Shown here: piece after piece, positions 8,672 to 16,372 of the stretch
How positions within the stretch are numbered: position 1 is the stretch's first letter
Layout of the letters: every line of letters starts with the position of its first letter
DNA from: MED-G105 sp039819085
GTDB taxonomy: Bacteria > Pseudomonadota > Alphaproteobacteria > Caulobacterales > Parvularculaceae
Reading direction: 5' to 3'
Assembly: GCA_039819085.1 (NCBI GenBank)
Contig: JBCBSQ010000006.1
Span: 1-64,000, forward strand
Length of the DNA: 64,000 bases
Notes under the pieces: model-generated
What the model saw: the letters and a program-made list of their open reading frames with translations, nothing else
Told to the model about the DNA's origin: nothing
Database searches by the model: none
Translations under genes and position numbers: made by a program

Positions 8672-9776
8672 CGCCCATCTCCGTCAGTACATTGAGCATC
8701 GGCGTATTCGTCTCGAGGATCCAGGAGAGCTCCGACGACTGAAGGCCTCTTTCCATGTTGTCGATCTGCATGATGTCGATCATCTTGTATGCGAAGGCGA
8801 GTCCAATCGGCTTACCCTGGAGCTTCTTGCGCACGCCCATCAGCGGCATTCGCGCTTGTGTCAGGCGTTTGACTTTCAATCGGTAGAGAAGCTTCGCCCA
8901 GTTGAATGGAAAGAGCTTGCCGCCAAAGTCGCGCGTCGCTTCGTTGATGTTCGGGAAGACGAGCGCAAACGCGGCCGGCTCGCCGTCATATTCACAGATC
9001 ACGAAATTGTGCTTTTCGATAATCGGCCTGAGCTCCGACGACATGTGTTCGGCGTTCGCCTCCGTAAACGGAACGAATCCCCAGTTCTCCGACCAGGCGT
9101 CGTTGAAAATATCGACCGCGAGCCGAACTTCCTCCTTGAAGCGGGAGAAATCCGCCCGGCGAATAGTCACCTTCGGATTTGCAAGCGCCCGGTCCACGAA
9201 CCGTTTGCGTTTCTCAGGAATGAAGTCCTTCACGTTCTTGTAGGAGAGCGCGTAAAGGTCCATCGCCTTTTCATAGCCCGCCGCCTCGACATGGGTTTGG
9301 TACCAGGGTCGGCCATGGGGCATCAGGAAATAGGGCGGCGTGTCGAAGCCGTCGATCAGAAGGCCAAGCTCTTCATTGACGGAAAAACTGAAAGGCCCGG
9401 CGATGCGAGAATGGCCCTGCGCCCGCGCCCAGTTCTCCGCAGCCGTAAGAAGCGCGGAAAAGACATCGGGGTCATCGACTGCGTCCAGGAAGCCGAAATG
9501 CGCCGTATCGTCTTTGTGCGTCTCAAGGTGAAGCTTGTTGACGAGCGTTGCAATACGTCCAACCGGGGCGCCGTCCTTTTCGGCGATAAAAAGCTGATGG
9601 GCTGCGCCCTTTAGCGTCGGGTTCTCCGCCGGATTGAGGCGTGAGCCCACCTCCAGGTCGAGCGGCGCAACATAAGCCGGGTCGTCCTTGTAGGGAACAT
9701 GACCGGCGGCAATGAACGCCTTGCGGCCGGCGGCGCCATCGACGGGAACGATTTTCACGCCAGCAGACGTATTCAT
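8628..9776 (-). CDS. bcerS: Bacterial ceramide synthase (GNAT-like N-acyltransferase)
   Basis: A 382-residue cytoplasmic protein with a GNAT-type acyltransferase fold. Landmarks are FIAEKDGAPVGRIATLVN near residue 85, FGFLDAVDDPDV, ARAQGHSRIAGPFSFSVNEELGLLIDGF near 145-165, and a C-terminal YRIYAKAL. Proteins of this length and pattern next to serine palmitoyltransferase are the bacterial ceramide synthases described in Caulobacter, which put a fatty acyl group on the amine of 3-ketodihydrosphingosine. They are often annotated only as a GNAT protein. The call rests on the pattern plus the neighbouring spt, ACP, reductase and acyl ligase, so it is strong by context but inferred. It lies 35 bases after the DUF2141 gene. 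Confidence 0.78.
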   Translation of the reverse strand: MNTSAGVKIVPVDGAAGRKAFIAAGHVPYKDDPAYVAPLDLEVGSRLNPAENPTLKGAAHQLFIAEKDGAPVGRIATLVNKLHLETHKDDTAHFGFLDAVDDPDVFSALLTAAENWARAQGHSRIAGPFSFSVNEELGLLIDGFDTPPYFLMPHGRPWYQTHVEAAGYEKAMDLYALSYKNVKDFIPEKRKRFVDRALANPKVTIRRADFSRFKEEVRLAVDIFNDAWSENWGFVPFTEANAEHMSSELRPIIEKHNFVICEYDGEPAAFALVFPNINEATRDFGGKLFPFNWAKLLYRLKVKRLTQARMPLMGVRKKLQGKPIGLAFAYKMIDIMQIDNMERGLQSSELSWILETNTPMLNVLTEMGGEIYKTYRIYAKAL

Positions 9777-9811
9777 GTCGCTTCGCCTCTGGGACGCCGT
9801 CTTTCGGCGGC

Positions 9812-10327
9812 CTATTCTTTCAGGGTGATCACGACCGCGGCGCCGTCCTTCGGCACCGAGAACAACGCTTCTTCGACTTTTGGCGGCGCGAAACGGATCA
9901 CCGGGTCGTTGGAGATCCCATAGGGTTCGTCCGGCAGGCCGAACGCTTTCTTGTCGAACGTTTTGTTGGCGTTTTCGTCATGGTAGACGGCGATGGCGAA
10001 ATCGCCCTCAATGGGCGCGCGCATGCAAAACTGAGTGAACGGAGCTTTTGCGGCGAAGCTGACTTTGGCGACCCTGCCGGCGCGTTTGAGGAAGCCGTCG
10101 GCGTCATTCCGGTACAGATCCGCCCGCATCAGCCCGATTGATTCATCGACGCCTTGGACCGTTACGCGTACTTCGTTCGGCGCGCCCGTACAGCTCACAT
10201 GTTCGAAAGAGTGATCGAACTCGCCTTTCGCCGCGGAAGCGTCCTCCGCGGCGAGCACGCCGGAAAGCCCGATCGCCGCCGTCAAGGCGAGGCTCGCGCC
10301 CCGCGCGGCCGCACGTAGTTTCGTCAT
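9812..10327 (-). CDS. Secreted DUF2141 family protein
   Basis: A 171-residue protein with an export signal (about residues 1-32, SLALTAAIGLSGVLAAEDASA) and a DUF2141 domain. The family signature is clear: AVYHDENANKTFDKKAFGLPDEPYGISND, where the DENxNxxxD-like acidic run may bind a divalent metal. DUF2141 has no assigned biochemical function. The gene sits between serine palmitoyltransferase and the ceramide synthase on the same strand, 35 bases before the latter. This suggests a periplasmic role tied to the ceramide product, such as handling or transport, but that is inference from position only. Four Cys or fewer are present, one in HVSCTG and one in QFCMRA, possibly a disulfide. Confidence 0.82.
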   Translation of the reverse strand: MTKLRAAARGASLALTAAIGLSGVLAAEDASAAKGEFDHSFEHVSCTGAPNEVRVTVQGVDESIGLMRADLYRNDADGFLKRAGRVAKVSFAAKAPFTQFCMRAPIEGDFAIAVYHDENANKTFDKKAFGLPDEPYGISNDPVIRFAPPKVEEALFSVPKDGAAVVITLKE

Positions 10328-10573
10328 TGCTCAAGTCGCTCCGTTTCTCGCGTCCCCGCCGCTTTTTCCACGCCCTTGCGGATCGGGTTCGGTGACAGAA
10401 AAGCAGCCGCGAGAAACACGACGCGCGCTGCTACGCGCGTCGCCAATACCTCCCCGACGGCCGCCGTCCCGCCACGAACCGTGGGGACGCCGCGGAATGT
10501 GGTCGCAAAAGAGGCGCCGCGCAAGCTTGACAAGGCCGTTGCGCTCGTGTCGCTCCCACAGGGTTGAGCTCGG
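10328..10573. other. Gap inside the ceramide gene cluster, possible small minus-strand ORF
   Basis: 246 bases between spt and the DUF2141 gene. A minus-strand frame is open across it; it ends in a TGA at 10324-10326 that overlaps the ATG of the DUF2141 gene in an ATGA arrangement. It encodes one hydrophobic stretch (AARVVFLAAAFLSPNP), but its frame runs back into spt and I see no good start or ribosome-binding site. No T-rich terminator is visible. Left as unassigned. Confidence 0.3.
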
Positions 10574-11779
10574 CTACTCCGCCGCTCGCGAGACGGGAAT
10601 GGCGTCGGCCATCGCCGTGTACGCCGATACGATCCGGTCAATGTCGTCGGCCGTGTGCGCGGCCGAGACCGAAAGCCGCAGGAGCGACATCGAGTTCGGC
10701 GTCGCCGGGGGGATCGCCATATTCACGTAGACGCCGTTCTCAAGAAGCGTATGCCAGCCCGCGAACGCGTCGTCGGCGCGCTTGAAGAGCACCGAAATGA
10801 CGGGCGCAGGGTCCGCAGCTACGTGGAAGCCGAGCTGCCGCAGGGCGGCGTGGATCCTGTTCGCGTTCTCCCACATTCTCTCTCGAATGCCAGGATCTTC
10901 GGAAATTCGCGTCAACGCTGCGTGAGTTGAGGCGATGTTCGCGGGCGTCGGCGAGGCCGTGAACTTGTAGGGGCTCGCGGAGAACCGGAGATAATCCACT
11001 TCCTTGTGGTTTGAGGCCACGAACCCGCCGACCGATGCGAGGCTTTTCGAAAAGGTGCCGGAGTAGAAGTCGATCTCATCCATGACGCCGTCAGCCTCGG
11101 AGACGCCGCGGCCGTTTTCTCCGTAGACGCCGAAGGAATGCGCTTCGTCCACGAACAAATACGCCCCATGCTTGTGCGCGACCTCAACGAACTCCTTCAC
11201 AGGCGCGATGTCGCCGAACATCGAATACATGCCTTCAATGCAAACGAGTTTGCCTTTCACGTCCGGTGAGACGCGTCCAAGCCTTTTATCGAGGCTCTCA
11301 GGATCGTTATGACGGAAACGGATCGTTTCAACGCCAGCGAGCTGACAGCCGTCATAAATGCAGGCGTGGCAGTCGGCGTCGATCAGCGCGACGTCTTCGC
11401 CGGCCTTCAACAATCCCGCGATCGCGCCGAGATTGGCCTGGTACCCGGTCGAGAAGACGATGCAGTGGTCAAGGCCGAGGAACTTGGCGAGATCCTCTTC
11501 AAGCGCGCGGTGGATGCCATAGGTGCCGTTGGCGAAGCGTGAGCCCGTGGTCCCAGTGCCATGAGCGGCGATCGCCGCCTGGCCGGCTTCAATGGCGTCC
11601 TCATTGAAGGTCATGCCGAGATAATTGTGGGTGCCCGCGAGCACCGTTTCCTTGCCCTTGATGCTCGCCCGCGTCGGGCTCAGCAATTCCTCCATCACCA
11701 CCGTGAACGGATTTCGTCCGGCGTCGGAAAGCCCGTTGTAGAGGGCGGCGGTTTTCTCGAACTTTTCGAAAAGGCCCAT
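10574..11779 (-). CDS. spt: Serine palmitoyltransferase
   Basis: A 401-residue member of the alpha-oxoamine synthase family (fold-type I PLP enzymes). It condenses L-serine with a long acyl thioester to give 3-ketodihydrosphingosine, the first step of sphingolipid synthesis. Signatures are NYLGMTFNEDAIEAG, HGTGTTGSRFANGTYGIHRALE, VFSTGYQANLGAI, FVDEAHSFGVYGENGRG and DFYSGTFSKSLASVGG, where the SK lysine (about residue 244) should form the PLP Schiff base. KBL and AONS share the fold, but the ACP, reductase and acyltransferase neighbours make SPT by far the best call. The start is the ATG at 11777-11779, four bases after the ACP stop, so the two are probably translated together. Confidence 0.9.
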   Translation of the reverse strand: MGLFEKFEKTAALYNGLSDAGRNPFTVVMEELLSPTRASIKGKETVLAGTHNYLGMTFNEDAIEAGQAAIAAHGTGTTGSRFANGTYGIHRALEEDLAKFLGLDHCIVFSTGYQANLGAIAGLLKAGEDVALIDADCHACIYDGCQLAGVETIRFRHNDPESLDKRLGRVSPDVKGKLVCIEGMYSMFGDIAPVKEFVEVAHKHGAYLFVDEAHSFGVYGENGRGVSEADGVMDEIDFYSGTFSKSLASVGGFVASNHKEVDYLRFSASPYKFTASPTPANIASTHAALTRISEDPGIRERMWENANRIHAALRQLGFHVAADPAPVISVLFKRADDAFAGWHTLLENGVYVNMAIPPATPNSMSLLRLSVSAAHTADDIDRIVSAYTAMADAIPVSRAAE

Positions 11780-11783
11780 GGGC

Positions 11784-12074
11784 TTACGCCTGTTCTTTCT
11801 TGGTCTTGTGAATGGCGTCGACGAGCTCGCCAATCGTGCGCGTCTCGGAGATCACATTGACCGGGATGGAGATATCGTAGGTGTCTTCCACGTCCATGAC
11901 GATGTCGAGTACCGAGACGCTGTCGATCTCAAGATCCGCCACAAGATCGGTGTCGCGCGTCAGTTTGACGTTGGTCTGGTTCTGCGGCTCCAAAAGCGCG
12001 CAGATCTTTCGAAAGACGAGGTCGTCGTCCTCCTGGATGCCGCCTTCGCGCGGGGCTTCGCCGTTCGCCGCCAT
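11784..12074 (-). CDS. Acyl carrier protein dedicated to sphingolipid synthesis
   Basis: A 96-residue acyl carrier protein. The phosphopantetheine site is the Ser of LEIDSVSVLDIVMDVED (about residue 52), followed by the usual acidic helix. A GGGAGG ribosome-binding site just upstream supports the ATG at 12072-12074 rather than a more upstream one. It is longer than housekeeping AcpP at the N-terminus. It is wedged between the reductase and serine palmitoyltransferase genes, with a fatty-acyl-AMP ligase in the same run. The likely job is to receive a fatty acid from that ligase and hand it to SPT and/or the ceramide synthase. This matches the ACP of the Caulobacter cluster. Confidence 0.88.
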   Translation of the reverse strand: MAANGEAPREGGIQEDDDLVFRKICALLEPQNQTNVKLTRDTDLVADLEIDSVSVLDIVMDVEDTYDISIPVNVISETRTIGELVDAIHKTKKEQA

Positions 12075-12132
12075 GTCGCCTCCCGTTCGTCCCTGGCGCA
12101 TTTCAAACAATCCGCATCGCCAGGCGTCGATC

Positions 12133-13125
12133 TTAAATCAGCCCTCGTTCTTGGTACCACTTCAGCGTTTTTGCAAATCCCTCCGCCAAAGGCGTGGTCG
12201 CCCGCCAGGAGGTCGCGCCCCCGAGGGCGGGTTCGCCCGCCACCCAATCCGGGTGAAAAAACTCCCGAATCTTCCCGCGGGTGACGATCGTCGCGCGCCC
12301 TCTGACCCTCGCAATGACCTCGGCGATCGCCGCCTGCGCGGTCAATATGGGTCTCGGCGCCGGGATGCGAAGAGGGCGCTTGTCGAATGCGGCTCCGAGC
12401 GCGCGGCCGATCTCCGCCCAGCTGTGGCCCTGCGGTTCTGTGTCGCCGACATCATAAATGACGCCGTCCGGCGCTTCGCGGGCGGCGGTGAGGATCGCCC
12501 GGGCCATATCCTCCACGAAAAGGATCGACGCGCGCGGCGCCGGGGTGGCGGCGGGCTCCGGCGCGAGACCGATCTTCGCCATCTTGAAGTACGGCAGCGT
12601 CGCCTCGTCATAGGGCCCGTAAAGCGCCGGCGCCCGCAGGATCACCCATTGCGCAGGCGAGACTTCGGTTATCTCGGCGCCGAAACGCTTTTCATGCGCG
12701 CCGGCGATCGTCGTGACCGCCGCTTCGCCGCCGGCTTTTGACGCCGCGTAGTCCGATAGATCCGGGCGGCGCGCGGCGATCGACGAGATGAAGATAAAGC
12801 GAGCCCGGGCCCCGAAAGCGGCGCGCGCGGCGTTGGCGGCGCCTTCCACATTCGCGGCGTCAAAGTCGCGCTTTGTCAGGGCGTGGGTGAGGGCCGCGGC
12901 GTGGACAAACGCGTCGGCGTCGTCCGCCAGTCGCCGCAGCGCGTCTTCGTCCGCGAGATCGCCTTGGACGACGTCGATCCGCCCGCTGAACCTGTCGAGC
13001 TTAGCGGGCGTTCGCGCCAGCGCCGCAACGCTTACGCCTTCGCGAAGAAGGAGATCAATGAGCGCGCCGCCGAGAAAACCAGTGCCGCCGGTGACGGCGA
13101 CGCGCCGCAGCGTCCTTGGGCTCAC
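12133..13125 (-). CDS. cerR: NAD-dependent epimerase/SDR, probable ceramide reductase
   Basis: A 330-residue extended short-chain dehydrogenase. The NAD(P) motif is TGGTGFLGG at residues 12-20, an Asp-containing VVQGDLADE follows, and the catalytic pair is Y126 and K130 in YAASK. Family members range from epimerases to ketoreductases. In the alphaproteobacterial ceramide cluster this position holds the reductase that converts the 3-oxo group of 3-oxo-ceramide to the alcohol. The ATG overlaps the stop of the acyl-AMP ligase gene in an ATGA arrangement (13122-13125), so translation is coupled. The reductase role is inferred from synteny; the SDR assignment is firm. Confidence 0.82.
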   Translation of the reverse strand: MSPRTLRRVAVTGGTGFLGGALIDLLLREGVSVAALARTPAKLDRFSGRIDVVQGDLADEDALRRLADDADAFVHAAALTHALTKRDFDAANVEGAANAARAAFGARARFIFISSIAARRPDLSDYAASKAGGEAAVTTIAGAHEKRFGAEITEVSPAQWVILRAPALYGPYDEATLPYFKMAKIGLAPEPAATPAPRASILFVEDMARAILTAAREAPDGVIYDVGDTEPQGHSWAEIGRALGAAFDKRPLRIPAPRPILTAQAAIAEVIARVRGRATIVTRGKIREFFHPDWVAGEPALGGATSWRATTPLAEGFAKTLKWYQERGLI

Positions 13126-15011
13126 GCGCCGCCTTCCGCGACCGCCATTTCGGCGTTCGCCGCGGGCGGATCAAACGCGCCATCCAGATACTTCGCCTTG
13201 ACCTTGGCGCGCGAGAGCTTGCCGGAAGACGTCAGGACCATGGAATGCGGGCGGGCGAGCACGATTTCGGCCGGCGAACCGGCAGCCGTCTGGATGGCGT
13301 TCATCACGTCGCGCTTCATGTCGCCAAGTTCGTCGTCGGACATTCCGCCCCGACGCTCAACGACCACAACGATGCGTTCACTCGACCCATCGTCTACGGA
13401 GAACGCCGCCACGCCATTCTTGCGGACGCCGGGGGTCGCTTCGACCGCCCACTCAATATCCTGCGGCCAGATGTTCCGGCCATTGATGATAATGAGGTCC
13501 TTCGCGCGGCCGGTGATGACGATCTGACCGTCCAGCATGTAGCCCATGTCGCCGGTGTCGAGCCAACCGTCATGATACATTGCGTCGGTCGCTTCGGCGT
13601 TCTGGAAGTAACCGGGCGTCAGGCTCGGCCCCTTGATGAAAATCCGACCGACGGCGCGGTCCGCGAGGGGTTCGCCATCACCACCGCGCACTTCAAGGTC
13701 GTGCTCCGGCAATGGCGATCCGCACAGGACGAAGTTGCGCGTCTGCGCCGCAGACGTCAAAGCCGACGCCGGTTGGGCGACGCCGGACCGATTGAAGTGA
13801 CGCATGTCGACGCTGTCCACCTCGATCGGCGCGCCCACTTCGGTGAACGTGATCGCCAGGGTCGCCTCGGCCATCCCATAGCTCGGCAGAAAGGCCCGCG
13901 GGTCAAAGCCGTGCGGTTCGAACGCTTCGGCAAACGCATCAAGCGCTTCGGGCCGGACCATGTCGGCGCCGATGCCGGCGACCCTTAGCTTCGACAGCTC
14001 GATTGCGCCGTCTTCAGCGCGCGCGGCGCGGCGCGCCGCGAGTTCGTACCCGAATGATGGGCTGTAAGTGATCGTCGCCTCTGAGCGCGTCATCAAGCGC
14101 AGCCACATCAATGGTCGACGGACGAAATCTGACGTGGCGAGATAGTCAACGCCCATTCCGGCGTACATGGGCGACAGCGCGAAACCGATCAGCCCCATGT
14201 CATGGTACATCGGCAACCAGGTGACCGCATGGTCCCCTTCCGTCACCTGCAAGCCATGCGCCGTGATCCCGTGAAGATTGGCGGTGACGGAGGCTTGTGT
14301 CCCGATGACGCCTTTCGGCGCGCTGGTCGATCCGGACGAATACTGAATATAGCACGCGTCATCGGGTCCAAAGGGCTTTGGATCCGTTTGCGACGCCGGC
14401 AGCGCGTCAAGTTCGTCGAAGTCCATGGCGGCGACGCCCGGCAGGCCTTCAACCGCCTCCTCCAGGAACGGGCGCACCATCTTCGGGCCGATGACCGCCG
14501 CGGCGGCCGAGCCGATCGTCATCAGTCGGATTTGTTGAAGATAGCCTTCCTTGCCGCCGAGATTGACCGGCAATGGCATGGGCGCAGGCACGAGCCCGGC
14601 GGACTGGCAGGCGTAGAACGCCAGCAGGAAAGACGGGCTCGTCTCGGCGACGAGCCCAAGACGCGCGCCCGGTTCAAACCTCTCTGCGAGGCGGCGTCCG
14701 AGTTCCCTCGCGCGCGCGCCAAGATCGCGGTACTCGATCTGCGAGATCAGATCGCCGCGCACATTGTGGAAGCGGTACCCGCGATCGCTCTCTTTGAGCG
14801 CGTCGACCGCGTCCATAATCGTCGAGAAGGCGCGCCGTCCCTTGGTCTGGACGGCGATCCCGTCCGCGTAACTTTTTGTTCTTTGGGAGCCGTTCAAGGA
14901 AACCTCGACATTGGCGGCGGTCGGGACGTCCGCTTCGACGCGCCCTCGTCCAATAGACTTGCCCGCTGCGGCGGGGCGACCCCCGCCCAGTTTTTCAGGA
15001 TTTGCCACCAT
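13122..15011 (-). CDS. Fatty-acyl-AMP ligase (FAAL type) of the ceramide cluster
   Basis: A 629-residue adenylate-forming enzyme. The ATP loop is YIQYSSGSTSAPKGV, then LPMYHDMGLIG, a FLPSYGMAEATLAITF stretch (YGMAEATL is typical of FAALs rather than CoA ligases) and WLDTGDMGYMLDGQIVITGRAKDLIIINGRNIWP with the hinge Asp. FAALs activate a fatty acid as acyl-AMP and load it directly on an ACP. The ACP two genes downstream is the obvious acceptor. The first gene of the minus-strand run, it faces a divergent hydroxylase gene. The open frame starts at a TTG two codons earlier; I use the ATG at 15009-15011. About 70 extra N-terminal residues precede the domain. Confidence 0.87.
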   Translation of the reverse strand: MVANPEKLGGGRPAAAGKSIGRGRVEADVPTAANVEVSLNGSQRTKSYADGIAVQTKGRRAFSTIMDAVDALKESDRGYRFHNVRGDLISQIEYRDLGARARELGRRLAERFEPGARLGLVAETSPSFLLAFYACQSAGLVPAPMPLPVNLGGKEGYLQQIRLMTIGSAAAAVIGPKMVRPFLEEAVEGLPGVAAMDFDELDALPASQTDPKPFGPDDACYIQYSSGSTSAPKGVIGTQASVTANLHGITAHGLQVTEGDHAVTWLPMYHDMGLIGFALSPMYAGMGVDYLATSDFVRRPLMWLRLMTRSEATITYSPSFGYELAARRAARAEDGAIELSKLRVAGIGADMVRPEALDAFAEAFEPHGFDPRAFLPSYGMAEATLAITFTEVGAPIEVDSVDMRHFNRSGVAQPASALTSAAQTRNFVLCGSPLPEHDLEVRGGDGEPLADRAVGRIFIKGPSLTPGYFQNAEATDAMYHDGWLDTGDMGYMLDGQIVITGRAKDLIIINGRNIWPQDIEWAVEATPGVRKNGVAAFSVDDGSSERIVVVVERRGGMSDDELGDMKRDVMNAIQTAAGSPAEIVLARPHSMVLTSSGKLSRAKVKAKYLDGAFDPPAANAEMAVAEGGA

Positions 15012-15270
15012 ACCCAATTACGCCCCCGCGTGCGCGGAGAGTCCTCGCCGCCGCTGCAGCGCGACACTCTTCAAGGCCGGTTTGTATCGTGTGATCCTGA
15101 TAAAATCACCCCTGGACGATGCGACGATCGTCGAGCTGTGGCCGTTATGCGCCGGAGCCAACCCGCGGCTAGCGGTCGCGCGGCTTGGACCGACGACGCG
15201 ACGCGCGTATATGGCGCGTGAGTGAAAGCGCGCGTCTTCAGGACGCTTGGAGTCAAGAACGGGGCGGTTT
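15012..15270. other. Divergent promoter region of the ceramide locus
   Basis: About 260 bases between the divergently read acyl-AMP ligase and hydroxylase genes, so it should hold the promoters of both. A GATAAAATCA stretch near 15097-15106 is the only AT-rich patch and could serve as a -10 region, but no paired -35 is obvious. No operator-like long palindrome was recognised. Confidence 0.4.
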
Positions 15271-16056
15271 GTGAGCATTTTCAAGGGTGGCGTCTTCATC
15301 GGCTACAAGGCTTGGAAGAACCAGAACTACCTCCTGAACCGGATGTCGTTCTCGGACCTGTGGCGCGCCTACATCACTTATCCGGCGATTCAAGTCTACG
15401 CCGGCTTGATCGTCTTAGGGCTCGTTGTGGCGTTTTCGACGATGACATCGTTTCTAGGGCTCGCAATCGCCTTTACGGCCGGGGCGCTGCTTTTTCCGAT
15501 TTCCTGGTATGTCACGCATCGGTTCATCCTGCATGGGAGCTGGATGTACAAGACGCCGGCGCTCGCGGGCTTCTGGAAAAGGGTCCACTACGACCACCAC
15601 AGATTTCCAAATGATTTGTCCGTCTTATTCGGCGGATTGCACACAACTCTGCCGCCGATCGCGATGATCGCCGGCCCCATCGGCTGGGCGGTCAGCGGCT
15701 TGGCGGGCGCCGCCGCGGCGATCGCCGGTTTCCTGATCATGACGTGCTACACGGAGTTCCTGCATGCCGGGCAGCACTTGGCGTTTGAGCCGAAATCGAC
15801 ATTCTGGAAGGTGATCAAGCAGCGCCATCTTGCGCATCACTTCCATAACGAGACCGGGAATTTCGGTATTGCGGAGTTCTTCTGGGACCGGATGTTCGGC
15901 ACGTTCTACGCGACGCAGGCCGATGCGCCGCGCACGCGCACGGCCCGCAATCTAGGTTACGATCTCGAAACGGCCGAGAAATACCCTTGGGTTAAAGAGC
16001 TGACCGATGCGGAGGGCGCGCGGCCCGGCCGAACCGACGAAGCCGCCGTTTCCTGA
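15271..16056 (+). CDS. Fatty acid hydroxylase/sterol desaturase superfamily protein
   Basis: A 261-residue membrane-bound di-iron oxygenase. About four hydrophobic helices carry the histidine clusters: HRFILHG, then HYDHHRF, then HAGQH, then RHLAHHFHNE. This is the HX3-4H / HX2HH / HX2-3HH layout of the family, which hydroxylates or desaturates lipid chains using O2 on the cytoplasmic face. It diverges from the ceramide biosynthesis operon across a shared 260-base region, so hydroxylation of the sphingoid base or N-acyl chain is a reasonable but unproven role; carotenoid or other hydroxylation cannot be excluded. I chose the GTG at 15271; a TTG at 15247 would add eight residues. Confidence 0.8.
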   Translation: MSIFKGGVFIGYKAWKNQNYLLNRMSFSDLWRAYITYPAIQVYAGLIVLGLVVAFSTMTSFLGLAIAFTAGALLFPISWYVTHRFILHGSWMYKTPALAGFWKRVHYDHHRFPNDLSVLFGGLHTTLPPIAMIAGPIGWAVSGLAGAAAAIAGFLIMTCYTEFLHAGQHLAFEPKSTFWKVIKQRHLAHHFHNETGNFGIAEFFWDRMFGTFYATQADAPRTRTARNLGYDLETAEKYPWVKELTDAEGARPGRTDEAAVS

Positions 16057-16372
16057 TTGCGCCCGGCGCGGCGACGTTGTCACGGGCGTTGCGTCCGCGC
16101 CGTCCGCCGCGCCGCTGCGGTCTGAATTTAGCAATTGATTTCATCGTCCTGATGGGTACGGTCCGCTCGATTTTGGCCTGCGGGGCCGATTGAAGCGGAC
16201 GGTTCCAAACTGCGCGGCCTGAATGAGCCGACTGCTGGTGCCGCGCCGGCCATTTCGGGGGATTCCCGCGACATTCACTTGAGCGAACTAGGCGCGGCCT
16301 GATCTGTTTTGCGCGCGTTGGCGCGCGGGCGGCTTGGCTGCGGCGAACGACACCGGGAAGGGTAATCGTCAA
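16057..16372. other. Long leader upstream of hppA
   Basis: 316 bases with no gene that I can support. It contains a 40-base imperfect inverted repeat (separate entry) and a GCGCGC/GCGCGC hairpin near 16312-16328. The ribosome-binding site GGGAAGGG at about 16355-16362 serves the hppA ATG at 16373. This is long for a simple promoter region and may include an untranslated leader. Confidence 0.4.
16161..16200. repeat. Imperfect inverted repeat upstream of hppA
   Basis: GTCCGCT at 16161-16167 pairs with AGCGGAC at 16194-16200, and GGCC at 16175-16178 pairs with GGCC at 16184-16187, leaving an internal loop and a short apical loop. This could be a folded 5' leader or an operator. There is no T-tract, so it is not a typical terminator for the upstream hydroxylase gene. 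Function unknown. Confidence 0.4.

Noticed and set aside
10324..10641. 105-codon minus-strand ORF between spt and the DUF2141 gene
   Set aside because: Its stop overlaps the next ATG neatly, but it has no good start, no ribosome-binding site and its frame runs into spt. Kept only as a note.
13116..15221. Two plus-strand frames of 290 and 339 codons opposite the acyl-AMP ligase
   Set aside because: Antisense to an intact FAAL with all motifs; low-complexity translations.
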